From positions 31,815 through 65,029 of the forward strand of contig NVUT01000017.1 in the NCBI GenBank assembly GCA_002733185.1: 33,215 bases of DNA, read 5' to 3'. Below, one piece after another: positions 1 to 8,759 of the stretch (positions are counted from its first letter, which is position 1; each line of letters starts with the position of its first letter). Made by a program: the position numbers and the translations under genes. The DNA is from Flavobacterium sp. Lineage in GTDB: Bacteria > Bacteroidota > Bacteroidia > Flavobacteriales > Flavobacteriaceae. The notes under the pieces are model-generated. The model had not been told where the DNA came from and did no database searches. It was given only the letters and a program-made list of their open reading frames with translations.

Positions 1-1
1 G

Positions 2-256
2 AAATCGACCAGTTTAGAAGAAATAAACTCTTGGTTTAAAGAAGCTTCAGAAGGAGCTTATAAAGGCGTAGTACAATATGTGGAAGACGAAGTGGTTTCG
101 CAAGATTTTGTTTCAGAAACACATACTTGTAATTACGATTCGAAAGCTGGAATTGCTTTAAACGACACCTTTTTTAAATTAATTGCTTGGTATGATAACG
201 AATATGGATATTCAACAAAATTAATCGAATTGGCAACCTTGGTTTCAAAATTATAA
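2..256 (+). CDS. gap: Glyceraldehyde-3-phosphate dehydrogenase, C-terminal part (5' end outside window)
   Basis: Frame 2 reads ...YDSKAGIALNDTFFKLIAWYDNEYGYSTKLIELATLVSKL*; WYDNEYGYS is the GAPDH C-terminal signature. Confidence 0.95.
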   Translation, partial: KSTSLEEINSWFKEASEGAYKGVVQYVEDEVVSQDFVSETHTCNYDSKAGIALNDTFFKLIAWYDNEYGYSTKLIELATLVSKL

Positions 257-259
257 CAA

Positions 260-1111
260 ATGATATTAATTGCCGATAGCGGTTCCACCAAATGCGATTG
301 GGTAGTTTTAGATTCCTCAGGTAATGTGGTTTTAAAAACCAACACTTTAGGATTGAATCCTGCTATTTTATTGGAAGATAAACTGAATTCTATCATAAAT
401 TCTAATGAAGAATTAGTTTCAATATTCACAAAAATCACGACCTTAGATTTTTACGGAGCAGGTTGCGGAACCGAAACGCCAAGAAAAAATTTAGAAGATT
501 TATTAAGTGCGATTTTTACAAATGCCAAAGTAACGGTTCAAGAAGATATGATGGCTGCGGTACTTTCGGTAACGACCGAACCTGCGATTGTTTGTATCTT
601 GGGAACAGGTTCTAATAGTTGTTATTTTGATGGTTCAAAAATCACCACTGCTTTTCCGTCTTTGGGCTATATAATTATGGATGATGCCAGCGGAAATTAC
701 TACGGAAAACAATTAATTCAAGATTATTATTACAACAGAATGCCTTGGGAAATCGCTTTAAAATTTAATGAAGAATTCTCGATTAATTCAGATGAAATAA
801 AAACGAATTTATATAAGAAACCCAATCCGAATGCTTATTTAGCTTCCTTCGCAAAGTTTATTTTTAATACGGAAGATCAGGATTATTATTTTTATAACAT
901 ATTAAGTGTAGGGATTTCAAAATTTATTAAAACGCATATTCTTTGTTATTTTGAAGCAAAAGAAGTTACTATTCATTTTATTGGAAGTATCGCACATTTT
1001 TCTGAAGATATCATTAAAGAAAACTTTAAAAAGCATAACTTAAAATTGGGCAACATTATTAGAAAACCCATGGATGGATTGATTGAATATTATAGAAATA
1101 ATAAACTTTAA
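260..1111 (+). CDS. BadF/BadG/BcrA/BcrD-type ATPase, N-acetylglucosamine kinase-like
   Basis: N-terminal MILIADSGSTKCDWVVLD phosphate-1 motif and CILGTGSNS phosphate-2 motif; starts 3 nt after the gap stop codon. Confidence 0.85.
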   Translation: MILIADSGSTKCDWVVLDSSGNVVLKTNTLGLNPAILLEDKLNSIINSNEELVSIFTKITTLDFYGAGCGTETPRKNLEDLLSAIFTNAKVTVQEDMMAAVLSVTTEPAIVCILGTGSNSCYFDGSKITTAFPSLGYIIMDDASGNYYGKQLIQDYYYNRMPWEIALKFNEEFSINSDEIKTNLYKKPNPNAYLASFAKFIFNTEDQDYYFYNILSVGISKFIKTHILCYFEAKEVTIHFIGSIAHFSEDIIKENFKKHNLKLGNIIRKPMDGLIEYYRNNKL

Positions 1112-1203
1112 AACTAAAATTCAAAAATTAAGCGAAATCAATTCCTCTTTTTGAGCTTTGGTTTTTTTATATTTGGCAATTGAAATTAGCATCTTAAATC
1201 AAA

Positions 1204-2709
1204 ATGAATTTTCCTTCTATAAATCCTACTACTACCGAAGCTTGGAAAAAGTTAACACAACATTTTTCTGAAGTGAAAGACCTTCATATGGTAGATTTAT
1301 TTAATCAAGAGGAAAACAGAGCCCATAAAATGAAAATTACTTGGAATGATTTTCAAGTAGATTTTTCAAAAAACAGAATTACAGATCAAACCATTTCTTT
1401 ATTACTTCAGTTAGCTGAAGAAGTAGGTTTGTCTGAAGCAATTCAACTTCAATTTAACGGTGAGAAAATAAATCAGACCGAAAATAGAGCCGTATTACAT
1501 ACACAACTTCGTGATTTCGAGATTATGAAACCCGAAGTAAAACGAAGCTTAAAAAAAATGAAGAAGTTTTCCGAAGCTATTAACAAAGGAAAATGGACAG
1601 GTTTTACCGGAAAGCGAATTACCGATATAGTAAATATTGGAATTGGCGGAAGTGATTTAGGTCCAAAAATGGTCACCAATGCACTTCACTATTATAAAAA
1701 TCATTTGAAGGTTCATTATATTTCAAATATTGATGGAGATCACGTTTCAGAAACTTTAAAAAATTTAAATAGAGAAACTACGTTGTTTATAGTAGTTTCA
1801 AAAAGTTTTACCACATTAGAAACCATCACCAATACCAATACTATAAAAGATTGGTTTTTAAAAGGTGCCACGCAATTAGATATTGAAAATCATTTTGTAG
1901 CGGTATCTTCAAATTTGAAGGAAGTTATTCATTTCGGAATTTTAGAAGACAATATTTTTCCTCTGTGGGATTGGGTTGGGGGTCGTTTTTCACTTTGGGG
2001 TGCCGTAGGTCTTTCCACTTGTTGTTCCATTGGATATTCAAATTTCAAGCAATTATTGGAAGGAGCACATGAAATGGATGTGCACTTTAAAAACGAAAAG
2101 TTTTCAAATAACATCCCAGTTATTTTAGCAATGATTTCTATTTGGTATAATAATTTTTATAAATCTGAAACGGAAGCTGTTATTCCCTACACTCAATATT
2201 TAAAAGATCTTGTTCCTTATTTGCAACAAGCGGTAATGGAAAGTAATGGTAAGAGTGTGAATAGAAATGGTGATAAAGTCAACTATCAAACAGGAACCAT
2301 TGTTTGGGGAAATGTAGGAGCCAATGCACAACATGCGTTTTTTCAATTATTACATCAAGGCACCAAATTAATCCCGGTGGATTTTATAGGTTTTTCTGAA
2401 TCGCTCTACGGAAATGAAAACCAGCATCAAATATTAATGGCAAACTTCTTTGCACAATCAGAAGCACTATTAAAAGGAACATTCTTAGAAAATGTAGAAA
2501 ATCCTTACAAAATATTTGATGGCAATAATCCTTCCAATACAATTTTGATTTCTAAATTAACACCAAAAAACTTAGGCGCTTTAATCGCACTTTACGAACA
2601 TAAAATATTTGTCCAAGGAGTCGTTTGGAATATTTTTAGCTATGATCAATGGGGTGTTGAGTTGGGTAAAAAGTTGGCAAACAACAAATTAAAAGTGTCT
2701 AATTTATAG
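1204..2709 (+). CDS. pgi: Glucose-6-phosphate isomerase
   Basis: Motifs NIGIGGSDLGPKM, VVSKSFTTLET, WDWVGGRFSLWGAVGLS and GVELGKKLA are typical of PGI. Confidence 0.97.
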   Translation: MNFPSINPTTTEAWKKLTQHFSEVKDLHMVDLFNQEENRAHKMKITWNDFQVDFSKNRITDQTISLLLQLAEEVGLSEAIQLQFNGEKINQTENRAVLHTQLRDFEIMKPEVKRSLKKMKKFSEAINKGKWTGFTGKRITDIVNIGIGGSDLGPKMVTNALHYYKNHLKVHYISNIDGDHVSETLKNLNRETTLFIVVSKSFTTLETITNTNTIKDWFLKGATQLDIENHFVAVSSNLKEVIHFGILEDNIFPLWDWVGGRFSLWGAVGLSTCCSIGYSNFKQLLEGAHEMDVHFKNEKFSNNIPVILAMISIWYNNFYKSETEAVIPYTQYLKDLVPYLQQAVMESNGKSVNRNGDKVNYQTGTIVWGNVGANAQHAFFQLLHQGTKLIPVDFIGFSESLYGNENQHQILMANFFAQSEALLKGTFLENVENPYKIFDGNNPSNTILISKLTPKNLGALIALYEHKIFVQGVVWNIFSYDQWGVELGKKLANNKLKVSNL

Positions 2710-2711
2710 AT

Positions 2712-2750
2712 TTTAATATTATTTAATTTCTATTTATAAATAATATTAAA
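2712..2750 (+). terminator. Rho-independent terminator candidate after pgi
   Basis: Perfect 14-bp inverted repeat TTTAATATTATTTA / TAAATAATATTAAA with an 11-nt loop, followed by TTTTT. Confidence 0.65.
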
Positions 2751-2813
2751 TTTTTACACATACAATTCATTAATATTTAATATTTTAGAGCTCAAACTAA
2801 AACAATAAATTCT

Positions 2814-5270
2814 ATGAAAAAGAATACACTATTTTCTGTTTTTCTTTCCGTGTTATTTACTGCAACTAGCTTAGTTGCCCAAACACCTTCTGAAAGACTA
2901 GAAATTACCGAAAATTACAACTTAGAAAAACTAAGACAATTAGAGCAAAATTTTGAATTAAATTTCTTTGCAGAAAAACAAAAAGCATTAGATGCAGGTT
3001 GGGATGAATACATTGAAATGCCTAATGGAGAAATTTCAATTTTAATTGGTGTATTAGACTCAGGAGAACCACTTTATTACTCAACTCATAACAGAGAAGG
3101 TGGAATTACAACTCGTACAAATAAAGTACATACTGGTGGAGGCGCTGGTCTAGATTTAAACGGAGAGAATATGATTGGCGGAATTTGGGACGGAGGTCGT
3201 GTACGTACAACCCACATTCTTATTGAAAATAGAGCAGATCAATTAGACTCACCTAGTGGATTTAGTAGTCATGCAACCCATGTTGCAGGAACGATGATAG
3301 GAACAGGAACTGTAGCAAGCGGAACAGCTAAAGGAATGGCACCTGAAGCTGAACTTTGGGCATACGATTTTAATAGTGATACACCAGAAATGACTGCAGC
3401 AGCTGCAAATGGCTTGTTAGTTTCAAACCATTCTTATGGTTTCAATATTAATAATCTTCCTCTTTGGTATTTAGGTTATTATGATAATAATGCTAAAGCA
3501 TTTGACCAAATTACTTATAATGCTCCTTATTATTTACCAGTTGTTTCGGCTGGAAACGATCGTCAATCTGGAGTTAATACTGGAGATGGAGGATATGATT
3601 ATTTAACTGACAAAGGAACAGCGAAAAATGTATTGACAAGTGCAGCAGTTTTTGAAGTTTTAAATTATACGGGACCTGGTAGTGTGTCAATGTCTTCATT
3701 TAGTAGTTGGGGACCAACCGATGATGGACGAGTAAAACCAGATATTTCAGCAAAAGGTGTGAATATGTATTCTTCAACGGCTAATTCAAATAGTTCTTTT
3801 GCAAATTTTAGTGGAACGTCTATGTCAGCACCAAACACTACAGGAAGCTTACTATTATTACAACAACATTATAATAATGTTAATGGAGAATATATGCTAA
3901 GTTCAACATTAAAAGGTTTAGTATTACATACTGCAGATGAAGCAGGAAATGCTCCAGGTCCAGATTACAGATTTGGTTGGGGGCTTTTAAATATAGAAGC
4001 TGCTGCAGCTGTAATTTCAAATAACGGTACTACCTCGTTAGTTCTTGAAGAAGAAATTATTGGCGAACAAACATATACCACAACTGTTAAAGCAGATGGA
4101 ATAAACGATTTTATGGCTTCAATTACTTGGACAGATGTTCCAGGAAATGTTTTGCCAGCAGGAAATGAAGACGATGCGACTCCTTCATTAATTAACGATC
4201 TAGATTTAAGAATATCTCAAGATGGAGGTGCTACTTTTTTCCCTTGGAAATTAAATGTAGCAAGTTTTTCTGCTCCCGCTACAAAAGGAGATAATATTGT
4301 TGATAATATTGAAAAGACAGAAATTACAGGTGCAAGCGGTGAATACATTGTAAGAGTATCTCACAAAGGGTTTATACAGGATTCAGTTCAGGTATTTTCA
4401 ACAATTATTACAGGGATTAATAGAGAAGAGTTTTTTGTATCAAGTCATGATGGATTAAATGTTACGTGTGCAAGCTCTGGAACCATCGATTTTGATATTG
4501 ATTTAACTTTTAACGACGGTTTTTCAGACACTATTGATTTTACGGTAGCAGATTTACCAGTAGGAACAACAGGTTCTTTTTCTTTCACATCGTTAAATGC
4601 AGATGGAACTACTGTATTAACAGTTGACAATCTTAATGGTCTAACAAATGGAGATTACCCTTTCAAAGTTACTGCAACAGGTTCTACTGAAACAATTAAT
4701 CTTTATTTGATACTTAGAATAACAGACGATATGAATTTCCCTCAACCAATCTTGTTATCCCCTGGAAATAATTGGCAAAACCGCCCTGTTGATTTAGCTT
4801 TTGATTGGGATGGTGGAAACAATTTAACTGAAGGATATGATTTTGAATTAGCTTTAGATGATCAATTTACCAATATTATAGAATCTCAAACAGTAACTTT
4901 AAGTTCTGTTTTTATAACTGGTTTAAACTACGAAACAGATTATTTCTGGAGAGTTAGAGCTAAAAACTCATGTCAAGATGGCCCTTTTTCAGATGAATAT
5001 AAATTTACTACTATGGCAGAACTTGGGTTTGAAGATCAATCTATTGAAAACTTAATTATTTACCCAAATCCAACAACTAGTATTCTAAATATAGAAGCCT
5101 CAACTCCAATAACAAATGTGGAAGTTATTAATATTCTAGGACAAGTATTAATTTCAAAAAGAGACACTACAATTTCACAAATAGATGTTTCAGAATTAAG
5201 TACAGGAAATTATTTTATTAAAGTAACATCAGATAGTAATACTGATGTATTGCAATTTGTAAAAAAATAA
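2814..5270 (+). CDS. S8 (subtilisin-like) serine peptidase with T9SS type A C-terminal sorting domain
   Basis: Signal peptide; subtilase motifs GGIWDGG, SSHATHVAGTMIG and FSGTSMSAPNTTG; C-terminal IYPNPTTSILNIE...LSTGNYFIKVTSDSNTDVLQFVKK. Confidence 0.93.
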   Translation: MKKNTLFSVFLSVLFTATSLVAQTPSERLEITENYNLEKLRQLEQNFELNFFAEKQKALDAGWDEYIEMPNGEISILIGVLDSGEPLYYSTHNREGGITTRTNKVHTGGGAGLDLNGENMIGGIWDGGRVRTTHILIENRADQLDSPSGFSSHATHVAGTMIGTGTVASGTAKGMAPEAELWAYDFNSDTPEMTAAAANGLLVSNHSYGFNINNLPLWYLGYYDNNAKAFDQITYNAPYYLPVVSAGNDRQSGVNTGDGGYDYLTDKGTAKNVLTSAAVFEVLNYTGPGSVSMSSFSSWGPTDDGRVKPDISAKGVNMYSSTANSNSSFANFSGTSMSAPNTTGSLLLLQQHYNNVNGEYMLSSTLKGLVLHTADEAGNAPGPDYRFGWGLLNIEAAAAVISNNGTTSLVLEEEIIGEQTYTTTVKADGINDFMASITWTDVPGNVLPAGNEDDATPSLINDLDLRISQDGGATFFPWKLNVASFSAPATKGDNIVDNIEKTEITGASGEYIVRVSHKGFIQDSVQVFSTIITGINREEFFVSSHDGLNVTCASSGTIDFDIDLTFNDGFSDTIDFTVADLPVGTTGSFSFTSLNADGTTVLTVDNLNGLTNGDYPFKVTATGSTETINLYLILRITDDMNFPQPILLSPGNNWQNRPVDLAFDWDGGNNLTEGYDFELALDDQFTNIIESQTVTLSSVFITGLNYETDYFWRVRAKNSCQDGPFSDEYKFTTMAELGFEDQSIENLIIYPNPTTSILNIEASTPITNVEVINILGQVLISKRDTTISQIDVSELSTGNYFIKVTSDSNTDVLQFVKK

Positions 5271-5288
5271 ATTCCATATCAAATATTG

Positions 5289-5324
5289 AAAAAAGCCTTT
5301 GTCTATTTAGACAAGGGCTTTTTT
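5289..5324 (+). terminator. Intrinsic terminator after the S8 peptidase
   Basis: AAAAAAGCCTTTGTCTA-TT-TAGACAAGGGCTTTTTT: long stem with one G-U pair and a T-tract. Confidence 0.85.
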
Positions 5325-5395
5325 CTTTAAAATAGTTCGTAAAAAATTACTATCTTCAAACTTTCAATAACTCCCTATTTTAAAAATAAAATTAT

Positions 5396-6937
5396 ATGCT
5401 CACAAAGGTATATGGGAGTGCTGTGTTTGGTGTTGAAGCAAGCACAATCACCGTTGAGGTTAATGTAGATAAAGGAATAGGCTACCACTTAGTAGGTCTT
5501 CCTGATAATGCGATAAGAGAAAGCAATTTTCGGATTGCTGCTGCTCTACAGAACAACGGTTACAAAATTCCAGGAAAAAAATTAATTCTCAATATGTCGC
5601 CTGCAGATCTACGGAAAGAAGGTTCTGCTTACGACCTAACTTTAGCAATGGGAATTTTAATTGCTACGGAACAAATTGAAGAAAAAAATCCACTTAAAGA
5701 TTATATCATTATGGGCGAACTTTCGCTCGACGGAAGTCTGCAACCCATTCGAGGTGCTTTGCCAATAGCAATTAAAGCAAACGAAGAAGGTTTTAAAGGC
5801 TTTATACTTCCAGAACAAAATGCCAAAGAAGCTGCCATCGTTGAAGGATTAGAAGTCTATGGAGTTAATAATATAAAAGAAGTAATCGATTTCTTTAATG
5901 AAAAAACTCCATTAGAACGAACCATCGTAGATATTGAAGCCGAATTTTACAATCATTTAGAAAATCCAGAATTTGATTTTGCTGATGTAAAAGGCCAAGA
6001 ATCAATTAAACGTTGTATGGAAATTGCTGCAGCTGGCGGACATAATATTATATTAATTGGTCCTCCAGGTTCAGGGAAGACTATGTTAGCAAAACGACTG
6101 CCAAGTATTTTACCTCCCATGACACTGGGCGAAGCGTTGGAAACCACAAAAATACATTCTGTTGCTGGACGAACTATGAAGAAAGGTGGAATTATGAGTT
6201 CAAGACCCTTTAGAAGTCCTCATCATACAATATCAGACGTAGCCCTCGTTGGTGGCGGTGCCTACCCACAACCAGGAGAGATTTCACTATCCCATAACGG
6301 AGTTTTATTCTTAGATGAACTTCCCGAATTTAAACGAGGAGTTCTTGAAGTAATGAGACAACCTTTAGAAGATCGCGAAGTAACTATTTCCAGAGCAAAA
6401 TTTACGGTAACGTATCCATCCAGTTTTATGTTGGTAGCGAGTATGAATCCGAGTCCGAGTGGGTATTTTAACGATCCAGATTCTCCAATGACATCATCTC
6501 CTCAAGAAATGCAACGGTATTTAGGAAAGATTTCTGGTCCTTTATTAGATAGAATTGATATTCATATTGAAGTTACTCCTGTGCCTTTCGAAAAATTAAG
6601 TGATGAGCGTAGCGGAGAGCTGAGCAATGTAATTAGAGAACGGGTTACTAAAGCTAGAAAATTGCAAACTGCACGGTTTTTAGAAAATGAAAACATACAT
6701 TATAATGCCCAAATGGGAGTTAAACAAATTAGAGACTTTTGTAAGTTAGAAAAAGCTTCCTTAGATTTATTGAAAACTGCCATGGAACGATTAAACCTTT
6801 CAGCAAGAGCCTACGACAGAATCTTAAAAGTTTCAAGAACTATTGCCGATTTAGAAGCTTCAGAAAACATTACTGGAGATCATATTTCTGAAGCCATTCA
6901 GTATCGAAGTTTAGATCGTGATGGTTGGTTTGGGTAA
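5396..6937 (+). CDS. comM: YifB/ComM-family Mg-chelatase-like AAA ATPase
   Basis: LVGLPDNAIRESNFRI, Walker A GPPGSGKTMLAKRLPSILPP, FRSPHHTISDVALVGGG, LFLDELPEF; full length. Confidence 0.93.
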   Translation: MLTKVYGSAVFGVEASTITVEVNVDKGIGYHLVGLPDNAIRESNFRIAAALQNNGYKIPGKKLILNMSPADLRKEGSAYDLTLAMGILIATEQIEEKNPLKDYIIMGELSLDGSLQPIRGALPIAIKANEEGFKGFILPEQNAKEAAIVEGLEVYGVNNIKEVIDFFNEKTPLERTIVDIEAEFYNHLENPEFDFADVKGQESIKRCMEIAAAGGHNIILIGPPGSGKTMLAKRLPSILPPMTLGEALETTKIHSVAGRTMKKGGIMSSRPFRSPHHTISDVALVGGGAYPQPGEISLSHNGVLFLDELPEFKRGVLEVMRQPLEDREVTISRAKFTVTYPSSFMLVASMNPSPSGYFNDPDSPMTSSPQEMQRYLGKISGPLLDRIDIHIEVTPVPFEKLSDERSGELSNVIRERVTKARKLQTARFLENENIHYNAQMGVKQIRDFCKLEKASLDLLKTAMERLNLSARAYDRILKVSRTIADLEASENITGDHISEAIQYRSLDRDGWFG

Positions 6938-6952
6938 AATTATTTTCTAAAG

Positions 6953-7001
6953 TATCCTGAGTGATTTTTCGATCCTTTGAGAAAAATAGTATCGAAGGAT
7001 A
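6953..7001 (+). repeat. REP-like hairpin element, family A, copy 1 (49 nt)
   Basis: TATCCT-GAGTG-ATTTTTC-GATCCTTTGA-GAAAAAT-AGTATCGA-AGGATA; both stems are perfect. Confidence 0.85.
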
Positions 7002-7009
7002 AAATATAA

Positions 7010-7054
7010 GCCATTCAATATAGGAGTTTGGATCGAGATGGCTGGTTTGGATAG
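7010..7054 (+). pseudogene. Duplicated remnant of the comM 3' end
   Basis: GCCATTCAATATAGGAGTTTGGATCGAGATGGCTGGTTTGGATAG translates to AIQYRSLDRDGWFG*, identical in protein to the real comM terminus at 6893-6937 but with seven codon differences, all synonymous. Confidence 0.85.
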
Positions 7055-7174
7055 CAAACGGGATGTATTTTTAGGTTCTTTTATAAAAGTAGTTTCGAAG
7101 AGTAGTCAAAATGTTAATTAAAACAGAAATTTCTATTTTTTGCATTATTATTGCAATCTAATTATTCATCATCA

Positions 7175-8386
7175 ATGAAAAAAGTCCTTTTTCTTTTAGT
7201 AGTAATTACTTTAACAAGCTGCGTTAGTACAAAAACAGCCTATCATATTCCAATTCAAAATATTGAAACCCCAAAGAAATTGATAGTTTTTATGGACGGA
7301 ACCATGAACAATGCAAGTAGTTATACCAATGTTTCAAAATTATATAATTTAACAATACTTCAAGATAAAACCAATACTAATGCTGCGTATGTTACAGGAG
7401 TAGGAAACAGAGGAATTGGTTTAATGACTGGGCTTGGTATTGGAAAAACAGTACGAGAAGCCTATTTATTCCTTTCAAAAAATTACCGACCAGAACACAA
7501 TGACGAAATCTATATTTTCGGTTTTAGTAGAGGAGCGTATGCTTCTAGAATTTTAGCAGGATTAATCCATGTTGCTGGAATTACAGACCTCTCAAATATC
7601 CCAGAAGAAGAACAATTTAAATACATTAAAAAAGTATATCTAGCCTATCGTGGTGACCAAACCATTTACAATCGCAGAAAAGATATTAAAGCCATAACGG
7701 GAAAATTTCCCGAGTCGGTTTCAATAGAGTTTATGGGGCTTTGGGACACCGTTGAAGCTTTAGGGGTTCCTAATTTCAAGGAAAATTATAATGTTCCTAA
7801 TAAAAATTATGTAGATCAGTTGTGTAATATTAAAAAGGCAGCACAGGCACTTTCAATCAATGATGATAGAGCTACTATTTTTACACCTAAATTATTATCA
7901 AAAAATTATCTTACTGAAAAGTGCGAAAAACCAATAGACATAAATAAAGTAGTAAATGAAGTATGGTTTTCTGGAGCGCACTCAGATGTTGGAGGCGGTT
8001 ATGGTGATACCGAAATTGATGGTGTGAGTTTAAACTGGATGATTAACGAAATAAAACTTTACGGTATCTTACCAGAAACAGCCAGAGTTTTTGAAGACCC
8101 TTATGGTACTATTCACGATCCATCAAATTCATTTATTGAAATATTTTACAGAAGAAGATTTAGAGATTTGTCATTGTACATTGAAAACAACGATGACTAT
8201 AACAATGGAAAGTTTAAAATTCATAGTTCTGTATTTAAAAGACTAAATAGTACAGAAGTGCTCCCATTACAAAATTTTGAATACAACTTACAAGCACACT
8301 TTTCCAACTGTTTTCAACTTCAAAAAAACGGTGGCTTTATTTTTATGGGGGGCGATGATTGTGTAATTGAAGAAGTAGAAAATTAA
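7175..8386 (+). CDS. DUF2235 domain-containing lipoprotein (predicted alpha/beta hydrolase)
   Basis: The ATG at 7175 gives lipoprotein signal MKKVLFLLVVITLTSCVS; VFMDGTMNN, GFSRGAYASRILAGLI and FSGAHSDVGGGY are DUF2235 motifs. The supplied ORF begins at an upstream TTG (7151). Confidence 0.85.
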   Translation: MKKVLFLLVVITLTSCVSTKTAYHIPIQNIETPKKLIVFMDGTMNNASSYTNVSKLYNLTILQDKTNTNAAYVTGVGNRGIGLMTGLGIGKTVREAYLFLSKNYRPEHNDEIYIFGFSRGAYASRILAGLIHVAGITDLSNIPEEEQFKYIKKVYLAYRGDQTIYNRRKDIKAITGKFPESVSIEFMGLWDTVEALGVPNFKENYNVPNKNYVDQLCNIKKAAQALSINDDRATIFTPKLLSKNYLTEKCEKPIDINKVVNEVWFSGAHSDVGGGYGDTEIDGVSLNWMINEIKLYGILPETARVFEDPYGTIHDPSNSFIEIFYRRRFRDLSLYIENNDDYNNGKFKIHSSVFKRLNSTEVLPLQNFEYNLQAHFSNCFQLQKNGGFIFMGGDDCVIEEVEN

Positions 8387-8408
8387 ATAAGATTTCTTAT
8401 TATATAAG

Positions 8409-8428
8409 CACTTCGTCTGCGCTCAGTG
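8409..8428 (-). repeat. REP-like family A, minimal form, inverted orientation
   Basis: CACTTCGTCTGCGCTCAGTG; its reverse complement is CACT-GAGCG-CAGA-CGA-AGTG, matching the outer stem and bulge of family A. Confidence 0.55.
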
Positions 8429-8469
8429 AGACAATCCGTTTAATGACTTCACCCGTCAAGAAGTTAAAG

Positions 8470-8515
8470 CACTCTGAGTGAAATTAGTACTATGGGAGTA
8501 AATTTGTATTGAAGA
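8470..8515 (+). repeat. REP-like family A, degenerate copy
   Basis: CACTCTGAGTGAAATTAGTACTATGGGAGTAAATTTGTATTGAAG keeps GAGTG, the AAATT/AATTT inner stem and GTATtGAAG. Confidence 0.55.
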
Positions 8516-8527
8516 ACATCAATCAAA

Positions 8528-8572
8528 GCATTCTGAGTGATTTCTCGACCTAAGAAGAAAAGTAAAAAAATC
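8528..8572 (+). repeat. REP-like family A, 3'-truncated copy
   Basis: GCATTCTGAGTGATTTCTCGACCTAAGAAGAAAAG matches the left half of the 8625-8673 copy and then diverges. Confidence 0.55.
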
Positions 8573-8624
8573 ATCTTCATAGATTTTAAAGACTCAAATT
8601 GTAATTTACTAATTCAGTTTAAAG

Positions 8625-8673
8625 GTCACTGAGTGATTTCTCGACCTAAGGAGAGAAATTGTATCGAAGTGAC
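8625..8673 (+). repeat. REP-like hairpin element, family A, copy 5 (49 nt)
   Basis: GTCACT-GAGTG-ATTTCTC-GACCTAAGGA-GAGAAAT-TGTATCGA-AGTGAC; compensatory changes relative to copy 1. Confidence 0.85.
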
Positions 8674-8759
8674 TATATTTCCAAATTCATTTAACAATTA
8701 TTTAAGTTTTTTCAGAAAATGCGATTGTATCTTTATAGCTTATACTAAAATCAATCAAA

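Noticed and set aside
1112-1203. Possible leader/attenuator upstream of pgi
   Set aside because: Only short A/T-rich runs; no convincing short ORF, terminator or antiterminator pairing seen.
8409-8673. Closely spaced repeats that could be mistaken for a CRISPR array
   Set aside because: Copies differ in length, orientation and integrity, spacing is irregular, and no cas genes are nearby; they fit dispersed REP-like hairpins.
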